NCBI GenBank assembly: GCA_037444075.1
Contig: JBBIND010000031.1
Span: forward strand, 1 to 42,148
Reading direction: 5' to 3'
Length of the DNA: 42,148 nt
DNA from: JBBIND01 sp037444075
GTDB lineage: Bacteria > Acidobacteriota > Terriglobia > Bryobacterales > Bryobacteraceae
The notes beneath the pieces are model-generated. The model was given only the letters and a program-made list of their open reading frames with translations. It did no database searches and was not told where the DNA came from. The first letter of the stretch is position 1. Each line of letters begins with the position of its first letter. Positions 7,231-14,692 of the stretch are shown here, piece after piece. Position numbers and translations under genes: made by a program.

Positions 7231-9546
7231 ATGAAAATCAGCCGAATCCGATGCATGCCGCTTCTGCTGCTCGCGGCGGGACACGCTACCGCCGCAGAAA
7301 GCGGCCGGTGGACGTTCGAGAAAATTTCGAAGTACGACCGGCCGTCTGAGCCGGTCGCCTTCGGGATGCCTTTCCCGAAGGGCGTGCTGGCCCGCCCCGA
7401 ACGGTTCGTGCTGCGGGACAACGGCGAGCGAGTCCCGCTGCAGGCACGGGCGTCGGGACTCTGGCCCGACGGCTCCGTTCGCTGGCTCTTCGTCCGCACG
7501 CTCGTGAATCTGCCGGGCAACCAGGACAAGGAACTGGCCTGGACAATAGAGGACAACCCGGCGCCGCGAAAACCCGGACTGCGGATCTCCCGAAAGCCGG
7601 ACGGCGCAATCGCGATCGACACCGGCCCCTTGCAGGCCAGCATCCCGGCTTCCGGCTTTCACCCGTTGACCGAGGTGCGCCTGAACGGGCGTCCCGTAGG
7701 AACCGGCGAATGGATGCAAGGCTTCGCCATCGCGTCCGGTGACGCGACGTGGTCGACCGCCCACGCGGGTCCGGTCAAACTGGAAATCCTGGAGCAGGGC
7801 CCCGTCGCGGCCGTCGTCCGGGTGACGGGAAGGCACGGCGCAGAGGGGACTCCATTCGACTTCTCCGCGTTTCTCACGTTCTGGAGCGGGAAACCGTACG
7901 TCTCGCTCGAGTATACGATCGTGGCGGCCCGCGGCAGCGGCGACATCCCCCTGAAGTCGTGGGAGTGGCGCGGCGCGCCCGGGCGCGGCCGGGCGCGGCT
8001 GTCGCAGGGACACGATATGGCGCCGTTATCCGAATCCGCCGACAGGCTCTCCTTTTCCTTCGGCGCGCAGCAGTTCCGGTTCCATTCGGTCGAGCACGCC
8101 TTCCAGTCTTTCTGGGGGGATTTCTGGTGCAACTGGATCGGCGAGACCGGCGGCGTCGCCCTCACCTTGCGGCACGCGCAGCAGAACTTTCCGAAGGCGA
8201 TGGAAGCCGGACCGGATGGGCTCGTGCTCTCGCTCTACCCCGCCCAGGAAAATCCCCTCGCGTTTCCCTCCGGCGCCGCCAAGACCCATTCCATGTTGTT
8301 CCACTTCCATCCGCCCGGCGAATCGGGCGAGAACATCTCGGCGCGTTCGCTGCAGTTCCACGTCCCGGACGTTCCGAAACTCGACCCGGCATGGTTCTGG
8401 CGCGCAGGAGTCTGGGAGGAGCGGGTTTTCGACGGACCGCGGAGCAGGCGCGTGGACGCCGCCCTCTACGACATCCTCGACAATCGTCCGGTAGGCATGG
8501 GCATCTTCAACTTCGGCGACGAAATCGATTGGGGCTACACCGCCCAGGGGCGGGGCCAGGACGATGTCGTCTGGCTGAACAACGAGTACGACTTCGCGCA
8601 CCAGTGCTTTCTGGCGTGGGCCCGCTCTGGCGAGCGCCGGTTCCTGGACTACGGGTATGTCAACGCGCTCCACTGGAGAGATCTGGATATCGTACATGCC
8701 TCGCCCCGGCCCGAGCGACGCCGCGGGCACATCGCCCATTCCGCCCGGCATGTTACCGGAGGCATCACCCCGTCGCACCAGTGGGTCCAGGGATTACTGG
8801 ACGCCTGGAACATTCTCGGCGATTACGCGGCGCGGGAAGCGGCCGTGGGCATCGCGGAGAATGTGCTCGAGTCGCTTCCCCGGCACATGAGAACGGGCGG
8901 CTCGACAAGAGACCTGGGCTGGGCCATGCGAGCGCTGCTGGCGATGTACAACGAAACTGGAGACAAACGGTACCTGGAACCGTGCCGCCAGATCGTCTCG
9001 CAGTTCAAGCAGTGGCACAGGGAGCACCCGGGCCTGCTTTCCGCGTACACCAGCCATTCGATGGTGCGCGTCGTCTTCATGAACTCGATCACGCTCGTGT
9101 CGCTGGCCCGCTACCATCTGCAGTTCCCCGACCCCGAACTGAAGGCGCTGATCCTTGATGAAACCCGCGACATGATCAAGCACGGGCGCAACGCCAACGG
9201 CCTGTTCATCTACAAGGAACTGCCGTCGCTGAAGCACCAGGGATCGACGGCGATGGTGCTGCAGGCTCTCGCTTATGCGTATCTTCTCTCGGGCGACCGC
9301 CAATTCCTGGAAGCGGGCCTGCCCGAACTGGAGTATCAGATCCTGACCGGCAACCTGCGTTTCATGGTGCACACCGGGGCCGCCGAGAACTTCGCGTCCC
9401 CGGCCGCCGGCTACTCCCGCCCGATGTTTTATGTCCAGGGGGGCAAGTTCGTCGGGGTAAGCCTGATGCCGATGATCGAGTTCCTCCACATCGCCAACAG
9501 CCCTGGTTTGGCGCGCCAACTCGATTTCCGGCTCGAGCTGCACTGA
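7231..9546 (+). CDS. Secreted exo-rhamnogalacturonan lyase-like protein (PL26/YetA-like)
   Basis: A 771-aa protein with a signal peptide (MKISRIRCMPLLLLAAGHATAA). Near the N-terminus is the pattern of the PcRGLX/YetA RIFT-barrel domain: PVAFGMPFPKGVL, VLRDNGERVPLQA and LWPDGSVRWLFV. A beta-rich middle follows, then a helical (alpha/alpha-toroid-like) part with GHIAHSARHVTGGITPSHQW, GLLDAWNILGD and LGWAMRALLAMYNETGDKRY. This domain order matches polysaccharide lyase family 26, where the characterised fungal enzyme releases unsaturated galacturonyl-rhamnose from rhamnogalacturonan I. The length fits the family. It starts 10 bp after the receptor stop (AGGGAC before ATG). The substrate is inferred from family only; YetA-like proteins of other specificity exist. 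A decayed transposase begins just after the stop codon. Confidence 0.72.
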   Translation: MKISRIRCMPLLLLAAGHATAAESGRWTFEKISKYDRPSEPVAFGMPFPKGVLARPERFVLRDNGERVPLQARASGLWPDGSVRWLFVRTLVNLPGNQDKELAWTIEDNPAPRKPGLRISRKPDGAIAIDTGPLQASIPASGFHPLTEVRLNGRPVGTGEWMQGFAIASGDATWSTAHAGPVKLEILEQGPVAAVVRVTGRHGAEGTPFDFSAFLTFWSGKPYVSLEYTIVAARGSGDIPLKSWEWRGAPGRGRARLSQGHDMAPLSESADRLSFSFGAQQFRFHSVEHAFQSFWGDFWCNWIGETGGVALTLRHAQQNFPKAMEAGPDGLVLSLYPAQENPLAFPSGAAKTHSMLFHFHPPGESGENISARSLQFHVPDVPKLDPAWFWRAGVWEERVFDGPRSRRVDAALYDILDNRPVGMGIFNFGDEIDWGYTAQGRGQDDVVWLNNEYDFAHQCFLAWARSGERRFLDYGYVNALHWRDLDIVHASPRPERRRGHIAHSARHVTGGITPSHQWVQGLLDAWNILGDYAAREAAVGIAENVLESLPRHMRTGGSTRDLGWAMRALLAMYNETGDKRYLEPCRQIVSQFKQWHREHPGLLSAYTSHSMVRVVFMNSITLVSLARYHLQFPDPELKALILDETRDMIKHGRNANGLFIYKELPSLKHQGSTAMVLQALAYAYLLSGDRQFLEAGLPELEYQILTGNLRFMVHTGAAENFASPAAGYSRPMFYVQGGKFVGVSLMPMIEFLHIANSPGLARQLDFRLELH

Positions 9547-9628
9547 TGGCCCGAGCCTCGGGCGAAACGCGCGCGGCCGGCACAGCGCCCCCCGGGGCCT
9601 CGGTGAAGAAACCGGTCTCCGGAATCGC

Positions 9629-10393
9629 GCCCGAGCGGCGGCGCAGGGTGATGAAGAAGATGCCCTGCTGGCGCCGGCTGCGGCTGGAAACATAATGCTT
9701 TTCCAGCGGCTCGGTGGCGGTGTTCGCGGGCACCGTATGATAATCCAAATCGAGCGAGTTTCCGGGTGGCAAACCGGTCCCTTCGATCTGCTCTAACCAA
9801 GCGTCCATCAGCCGCAGATTGGCGCGATGGTCCACGCGCGAACTGTAGGCCGCCAGGTAGCTCCGCTAGGGGACCACATTGAGCCCGGCAAACAGGGCGA
9901 GGGCGGGGTCGAACACCAAGTCCATGACGTGGCTCTTGCGCTCGGTTCCCAACAGTTTGAGCGCCAGCAGGCCGCGCACCGCCTGCTCGGCGGGGATCAT
10001 CTTCGATCCCGGCAAACGACCGGCCTGCACGACGCGGCTGAGATCGACGCCCTCCAGCACGGGCACGAACAGGAACAGACCGGCGGCAGCGGTGCGAAAC
10101 GAGCGCGGCGACAGATCCAGGCGGCGCACGTCGGCGACCTCGGCGCTCTCGGGCTTGACCGCGGTAGGGCGCTCCTCCTCGCGACGACGCGGCAGGCGGG
10201 CAAAGCCTTCCTCGCGCAACAGCACGGTAAGCGCATTGATGCTGATGTGGCGATTGTCGGCGGCAAGTTCCCGCTGAATTTCGTAGACCGAGAGGTTGCG
10301 CTTGCGCAGGGCGATCACCAGCTCCCGGACCGGATCGCGGGCGGGCGCAGCGTGCGCGCGGGGCACGGGGTGGAAGAAGGCAGAGCGTTTTTA
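9629..10393 (-). pseudogene. Decayed DDE transposase (in-frame stop plus internal deletion)
   Basis: On the minus strand one frame reads a large-transposase family I know from Myxococcus/Gemmata-type genomes: LRKRNLSVYEIQRELAADNR, LPGSKMIPAEQAVRGLLALK, ERKSHVMDLV, LFAGLNVVP. It then meets TAG at 9866-9868 and continues in the same frame with YLAAYSSRVDHRANLRLMDA, LDLDYHTVPANTA and EKHYVSSRSRRQQG. It jumps directly to ITLRRRS, which in full-length members lies well over 50 residues further on, so the middle (the NAD...VFDSKLTTY part) is deleted. The N-terminal portion upstream of 10393 and the C-terminus beyond about 9632 are also missing. Not functional. The region 9547-9628 between the lyase stop and this remnant shows no gene. 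Confidence 0.72.
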
Positions 10394-10396
10394 GGG

Positions 10397-10532
10397 GTCG
10401 CGCCGGGGCGGTGGTATGTTGTTAAGAGCGTGGAAGATACGTCTTCTGCGTCGCGCCCCGCGCGGGCGCGTGGATTGAAACCTGCCACTGGTGGCCCGTG
10501 GGCAGGTGCCACTGTCGCGCCCCGCGCGGGCG
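10397..10532 (+). CRISPR. Orphan CRISPR remnant, type I-C-like repeat
   Basis: One complete 32-nt repeat lies at 10450-10481, beginning GTCGCGCCCCGCGCGGGCG and ending GTGGATTGAAAC, which is the classic type I-C repeat form. A 32-nt spacer follows (10482-10513), then a second repeat (10514-10532) of which only the first 19 nt are kept. A degenerate copy missing several internal bases may precede at 10397-10421, leaving a 28-nt pseudo-spacer. Loss of the 3' half of the last repeat is usual at the leader-distal end of an array. No leader and no cas gene are visible within the window, and a decayed transposase abuts on the left, so this is probably a deletion relic and inactive. Confidence 0.75.
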
Positions 10533-10658
10533 TTCGCGGGGCTCCTCGGAGCAGTGGTTTACTGGGCGGCCATGGAGTCCGCTGTGGAGAAGATGACGGC
10601 CGGACGCGAGCTCCTGTTGGCCACTCTGAATCAGGAGCGGAGCCCCATCGAAGCCTAG
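10533..10658 (+). pseudogene. 3' fragment of the unrecognised gene, fused to a CRISPR repeat
   Basis: Directly after the truncated CRISPR repeat, an open frame runs for 41 codons (starting FAGLLGAVVYWAAMESAVEK) to TAG at 10656-10658. Its last 17 codons are the ones seen at the window start. There is no start codon or ribosome site at its 5' end, so it reads as a severed gene tail. Internal ATGs at 10572 and 10593 have no visible ribosome binding site. I do not recognise the family. Confidence 0.5.
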
Positions 10659-10669
10659 GCCCCGGCGGC
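10604..10669 (+). repeat. 66-bp direct repeat, right copy
   Basis: Matches 1-66 at 65 of 66 positions. After 10669 the sequence passes into the upstream region of the second TonB-dependent receptor. The repeat includes a gene stop codon, reminiscent of attachment-site or duplication scars at gene 3' ends, although no integrase is present between the copies. Confidence 0.9.
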
Positions 10670-10754
10670 ACAAAAAAACGCTCGAAAAACGTCCGCTTGG
10701 ATGAGCGAAACCGCATCCAAATGGGCTATGCTGTTCTTTAAGGGTTCTCTATCT

Positions 10755-13700
10755 ATGCGACCAAGAATTTTGCTGCTCGTCACGCTAGGTATGCTTATGG
10801 CCAGCGCCTGCTTCGCTCAGGCAGTCGCCGGCATGGGCGGTTTGTCTGGAGTCGTCCGGGATGCCACCGGCGCCGTCATCCCCGCTGCTCGCGTGGTTGT
10901 GGCGAACGAGTCCTTAGGCATCCGTAGAAACCTCGAAAGCAACGAAGCCGGCGTATTCGCTGCCCCCGCGCTGGTTCCCAGCCGTGGCTACAGCGTCACG
11001 GCCAGCAAGGAAGGCTTCGCAACCTTCGAAGCCAGGGAAATTGAAATCCTGGTCGGACAAAACATCAGTCTGAACGTCGCCCTCGAGGTGGCGGCAACGG
11101 CCACCCAGGTTGAAGTAACCACCACCACGCCCTTGGTCGAGCAGACCAAGACGGGCAATTCCATGGTGGTCAACAGCTCACACATTCTCAACCTGCCGAT
11201 CAACGGCCGCCGGGTGGATTCATTCGTGCTGCTTTCGCCCGCCGTGGTGAACGACGGCACGTTCGGTTTGGTTTCGTTTCGCGGCATTGCCGGAGGAAAC
11301 GCCTTCCTGACCGACGGCAACGATACCACCAACCAGTTCTATAACGAGAACGCTGGCCGCACGCGCATCACCACGCAGATTTCTCAGGATGCCGTGCAGG
11401 AATTTGAGGTTCTCTCCAACGGCTATTCAGCCGAGTTCGGGCGCGCCTCCGGCGGCGTGATCAACACCGTCACCCGCAGTGGAACCAATGACTTGCATGG
11501 CACCGCCTACTGGTTCTTCCGCAACCGCAGCCTGAACGCACGGGATCCGTTCAGCGACATCAACCCACCTGAGGTTCGTCATCAGCCCGGGGCCAGCATC
11601 GGAGGCCCGCTGAAGAAGGACAAGTTGTTCTTCTTCTTCAACACGGAGACTCCCCGTCGGCGTTTCCCGCTGGTGGCTACGCTCACGCGGCCGCCGCTGT
11701 TCGACGGCAACGGGAGGTTCGTCGGCGCCTGCGACGCCACCCCGGCCCAATGCCAGGCCGCGCTGCGCTATCTGGACCGTCACTTCCAGGTGCTGCCCCG
11801 AAGGGCGAATTCCGAGCTCGGCTTCGCCAAGCTGGACTGGCGCCCCACGGACCTGAACTCGTTCAGCTTCAGCTTCAACTACCTTCGCTGGATTTCCCCG
11901 AACGGCATCCAGACGCAGGCTTTGCTGAATAACGGCAACGGCGTCGGCGGCAACGGCGACTCCACGGTGCGCACCCGTTACGGACGAGCCAGTTGGACTT
12001 CGGTGCCCACGCACAGCATCGTCAATGAACTGCGTTTCGGCTGGTTCAAGGACCGTCTCTTTGACGACGTGAACCCCGCTTTGGAGCCGCGCGAAACGGG
12101 CCGCATCCAGCTCAGCGTCCAGGGTCAGGGCAATCTCGGCGTGGCCGACTACCTGCCCCGCCTCAATCCCAGTGAGAACCGCTACCAGATTGCCGACAAC
12201 CTCACCTGGACGTTCGGCCGCCACACGCTGAGGACCGGTTTCGACATCGTGAACACGCGGGACTACAACGTGATTCTGCGCAACAGCAACGGCACGTACA
12301 CGTATCCGACGTTCACCGCCTTTGCGCAGGACTTCAGCGGCAACACGCTGAACGCCAAGCGCTGGCAGAGCTACTCCCAGCGGTTCGGCAATCCTCAGGT
12401 GGACACTACCATCCGCGACTACAACTTCTACGTCCAGGATCAGTTCAGGGCTACGCGGAACCTCACGGTGAATTGGGGTGTGAGATACGAGTACGCTTCG
12501 CTCCCGCAACCCACTCTGATCAACCCCGACTATCCGCAGACTGGCAAGATCAACTCGCCGACCAAGAATTTCGCTCCGCGCATCGGTGTGGCCTACGCGT
12601 TCAACAACTCCAAGACTGTGCTGCGCGCCGGCTATGGCATCTTCTATGCACGGTTCCCGGGCGGAGTGATCAACACCTTCCATCTGGAGAACGGGATCTA
12701 CCAGAGGCTGATCAGCCTGAATGCGGCCGTGCCGGCTGACCTGGCCCTCGGACCGGTCTTCCCGAACCGCCTGAGCGGAATCGACCGGAACCCGCCGGCC
12801 GGGACAGTGGACATCACTTTCGCCGCGCCGAACTTCCGTAACCCCTACACGCAGCAGGGCGACATCGGCATCGAACACGAGCTGATGCGCAACCTGGGCG
12901 TCACGGTGTCTTACATCTGGAGCCGGGGCGTGCAACTGATCACCGTGCGTGACCTGAACATCGGCGCGTTGGGCCCAGAAGTTTCTTACCGCATCCTGGA
13001 CGCCAACAACAACGATGTCGGCACCTACCGTACGGCCACCTACCGGCTGGCAAACCGTGTCGATACCCGCTGGCGACGCGTGAACCAGGTGGAAAACGGC
13101 GGCAAGAGCTTTTACGACGCTCTGGCCGTGCAGCTTAGACGGCGCATGTCGCGCGGGTTTGAAGCCTCCGTCTCCTACACTTGGGCGCACGCCATCGATT
13201 TCAACCAGGGCGGCGGCAACGTGAACATCTTCTACAGCGCCGGGCCCAGCTCACTGTTTAACGGCGACTACCGCGGCGACAAGAGCTCGTCTTCGCTCGA
13301 TCAGCGCCACCGCCTGGTGTTTGCCTCGGTTTACGCGCCGAGCTTCACGCAGCGCGACTCGGTGGTGGCCAAGTACCTGCTGAACAACTGGCAGCTTTCC
13401 CAGATCACTACCCTGGCTTCGGCCATGGCTTCCACGCCCACCATCTTCGTTTCAGGCAGTCCGTTCACCGGCGCGGCCTTCAACAGCACTCTGAACGGAT
13501 TCGGCGGATCTTCACGAGTCCCGTTCCTTCCCGCCGCCAGCCTGAACATCGACCAGATTTACCGGACCGACGCCAGGCTGACCAAGGTGCTGCCGTTCAC
13601 GGAACGCTATCAGTTGCACCTTAACTTCGAGGCCTTCAACGTGTTCAACCATGTCTCGTTCACGGCCGTGAACACCCAGGCCTACCAGGCGCGCACCGGA

Positions 13701-13805
13701 GCCCTGACGCCGACTGAGCGTCTGGGCGAAGGTTCGCTCGCGCACGGCTTCCCGGATGGAACCAACGCCCGGCGAGCCCAAGTCAGCGTGCGGTTCATTT
13801 TCTAA
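10755..13805 (+). CDS. TonB-dependent receptor, Oar-like
   Basis: A 1016-aa outer-membrane receptor. It has a signal peptide (MRPRILLLVTLGMLMASACFA), then a carboxypeptidase-regulatory-like domain (GLSGVVRDATGAVIPAARVV, LNVALEVAATATQVEV), a plug (VNSSHILNLPINGRRVDSFV, FRGIAGGNAFLTDGNDTTNQ, ASGGVINTVTRSGTND) and a large barrel (LTVNWGVRYEYASLPQP, FAPRIGVAYAFNNS, VLRAGYGIFYARFPGG). It ends with aromatic Phe (VRFIF). Start ATG 10755 follows AAGGG at a good distance; the frame's earlier ATG at 10701 would add residues before a clear signal peptide. A perfect terminator follows the stop, and the gene appears monocistronic. The conserved FRGIAGGN / DGNDTTNQFYNE motifs are typical of Solibacter receptors. 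Substrate not predictable. Confidence 0.92.
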   Translation: MRPRILLLVTLGMLMASACFAQAVAGMGGLSGVVRDATGAVIPAARVVVANESLGIRRNLESNEAGVFAAPALVPSRGYSVTASKEGFATFEAREIEILVGQNISLNVALEVAATATQVEVTTTTPLVEQTKTGNSMVVNSSHILNLPINGRRVDSFVLLSPAVVNDGTFGLVSFRGIAGGNAFLTDGNDTTNQFYNENAGRTRITTQISQDAVQEFEVLSNGYSAEFGRASGGVINTVTRSGTNDLHGTAYWFFRNRSLNARDPFSDINPPEVRHQPGASIGGPLKKDKLFFFFNTETPRRRFPLVATLTRPPLFDGNGRFVGACDATPAQCQAALRYLDRHFQVLPRRANSELGFAKLDWRPTDLNSFSFSFNYLRWISPNGIQTQALLNNGNGVGGNGDSTVRTRYGRASWTSVPTHSIVNELRFGWFKDRLFDDVNPALEPRETGRIQLSVQGQGNLGVADYLPRLNPSENRYQIADNLTWTFGRHTLRTGFDIVNTRDYNVILRNSNGTYTYPTFTAFAQDFSGNTLNAKRWQSYSQRFGNPQVDTTIRDYNFYVQDQFRATRNLTVNWGVRYEYASLPQPTLINPDYPQTGKINSPTKNFAPRIGVAYAFNNSKTVLRAGYGIFYARFPGGVINTFHLENGIYQRLISLNAAVPADLALGPVFPNRLSGIDRNPPAGTVDITFAAPNFRNPYTQQGDIGIEHELMRNLGVTVSYIWSRGVQLITVRDLNIGALGPEVSYRILDANNNDVGTYRTATYRLANRVDTRWRRVNQVENGGKSFYDALAVQLRRRMSRGFEASVSYTWAHAIDFNQGGGNVNIFYSAGPSSLFNGDYRGDKSSSSLDQRHRLVFASVYAPSFTQRDSVVAKYLLNNWQLSQITTLASAMASTPTIFVSGSPFTGAAFNSTLNGFGGSSRVPFLPAASLNIDQIYRTDARLTKVLPFTERYQLHLNFEAFNVFNHVSFTAVNTQAYQARTGALTPTERLGEGSLAHGFPDGTNARRAQVSVRFIF

Positions 13806-13822
13806 CTCCCTTCCGAAAGAGA

Positions 13823-13859
13823 GGCGTCCGGTGTTTCTGCTCCGGACGCCTTTCTGTTT
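13823..13859 (+). terminator. Rho-independent terminator of the second receptor
   Basis: A perfect 9-bp stem, GGCGTCCGG (13823-13831) with CCGGACGCC (13842-13850), has a 10-nt loop and is followed by TTTCTGTTT. It lies 18 bp after the receptor stop and separates it from the SDR gene. Confidence 0.9.
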
Positions 13860-13881
13860 CCACGCGACCCTGCCACGGGAG

Positions 13882-13887
13882 TACAAT
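13882..13887 (+). promoter_or_regulatory. Candidate -10 box of the SDR gene (near-leaderless)
   Basis: TACAAT lies 8 bases before the ATG at 13896, which has no Shine-Dalgarno sequence. Transcription would begin within a few bases of the start codon, implying a leaderless or nearly leaderless mRNA. The -35 region is weak. The same arrangement (TACAATCC, TT, ATG) occurs at 37911. Confidence 0.4.
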
Positions 13888-13895
13888 CCTTTTCG

Positions 13896-14645
13896 ATGAA
13901 CACCCCTTTTCGTTTGGACGGCAAGAAAGCACTCATCACGGGCGGCGCGAGCGGCATTGGTGAAGCCATCTGCCGCGCCTTGGCCGGCGCGGGCGCGGAA
14001 GTGCTGGTGGCGGATATCGACCGGGATCGCGCTGAAGCGCTGGCGAAGCAACTGCCGCGCTCTTCGGCGCTCATCTGCGATATCACGGACGAGGAACAGG
14101 TGAAGCAGACGCTGGCGGGAATTCCTTCACTCGACGTGCTGGTCAACAACGCGGGCGTCGGCCTGGTCGGCGGCATCCAGGAAACCAGCCTCGAGGATTT
14201 CCAGCGGGTCTTCCGGATCAATGTTGAAGGGACATTCCTGGTGACGCGCTACGCCTTGCCACTGTTGCTGGCTTCCCGCGGGTCCATCGTCAACATCGGC
14301 TCCGTGGCGGGCCTGATAGGCGTCAAGCGGCGCTTCGCCTATTGCGCCACCAAGGGCGCCATCGTCGCCCTGACGCGCCAATTGGCGGTCGACTACCCCA
14401 CTCAAATCCGCGTCAATTGCATTTGCCCGGGCACCGTGGAGACGCCCTTCGTGGAAGCTTATCTCGAGAAGTATCACCGCCACGAGAAGGATCAGGTGCG
14501 CGCGGAACTCCACCAGAGACAGCCGATCGGCAGGATGGGAAAGCCGGAGGAGATCGCTTCCATGGCCCTCTACCTGTGTTCCGCGGAAGCGGGATTCGTC
14601 ACCGGATCCGTGTTGACGATTGATGGCGGATGGACGGCGGCTTGA
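13896..14645 (+). CDS. SDR-family oxidoreductase
   Basis: A 249-aa classical short-chain dehydrogenase/reductase. It has the cofactor motif TGGASGIG (residues 15-22), Asp40 in VAD after strand 2 (suggesting NAD preference), NNAG (84-87), the catalytic Ser136 (NIGSVAG) and Tyr149-x-x-x-Lys153 (YCATK), and the C-terminal PCP-type segment CPGTVETP with SVLTIDGGW. Length and motifs fit a cytosolic NAD(P)-dependent alcohol or sugar dehydrogenase. The substrate cannot be told from the sequence; fucose- and rhamnose-type dehydrogenases and 3-oxoacyl-ACP reductase-like enzymes share this pattern. It sits alone between a terminator and the penicillin-binding gene, which starts 47 bp after its stop. 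Confidence 0.9.
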   Translation: MNTPFRLDGKKALITGGASGIGEAICRALAGAGAEVLVADIDRDRAEALAKQLPRSSALICDITDEEQVKQTLAGIPSLDVLVNNAGVGLVGGIQETSLEDFQRVFRINVEGTFLVTRYALPLLLASRGSIVNIGSVAGLIGVKRRFAYCATKGAIVALTRQLAVDYPTQIRVNCICPGTVETPFVEAYLEKYHRHEKDQVRAELHQRQPIGRMGKPEEIASMALYLCSAEAGFVTGSVLTIDGGWTAA

Positions 14646-14692
14646 CGAATTCCATTGAGAAACGACAAAATAGCGAAAGAATGTAGTTTGAG

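Noticed and set aside
6193..8013. 606-codon minus-strand frame across the receptor and lyase genes
   Set aside because: It spans the junction of two well-supported plus-strand genes and has low-complexity Arg/Ala composition, so it is a shadow frame.
9546..9628. CCCGAGCCTCGGG inverted repeat after the lyase gene as a terminator
   Set aside because: The two arms leave a loop of one base and no T-tract follows, so it is not a plausible intrinsic terminator.
10315..10716. 133-codon minus-strand frame over the CRISPR relic
   Set aside because: It contains the FNPRARAGRD string that arises from translating type I-C repeats backwards, a known false gene.
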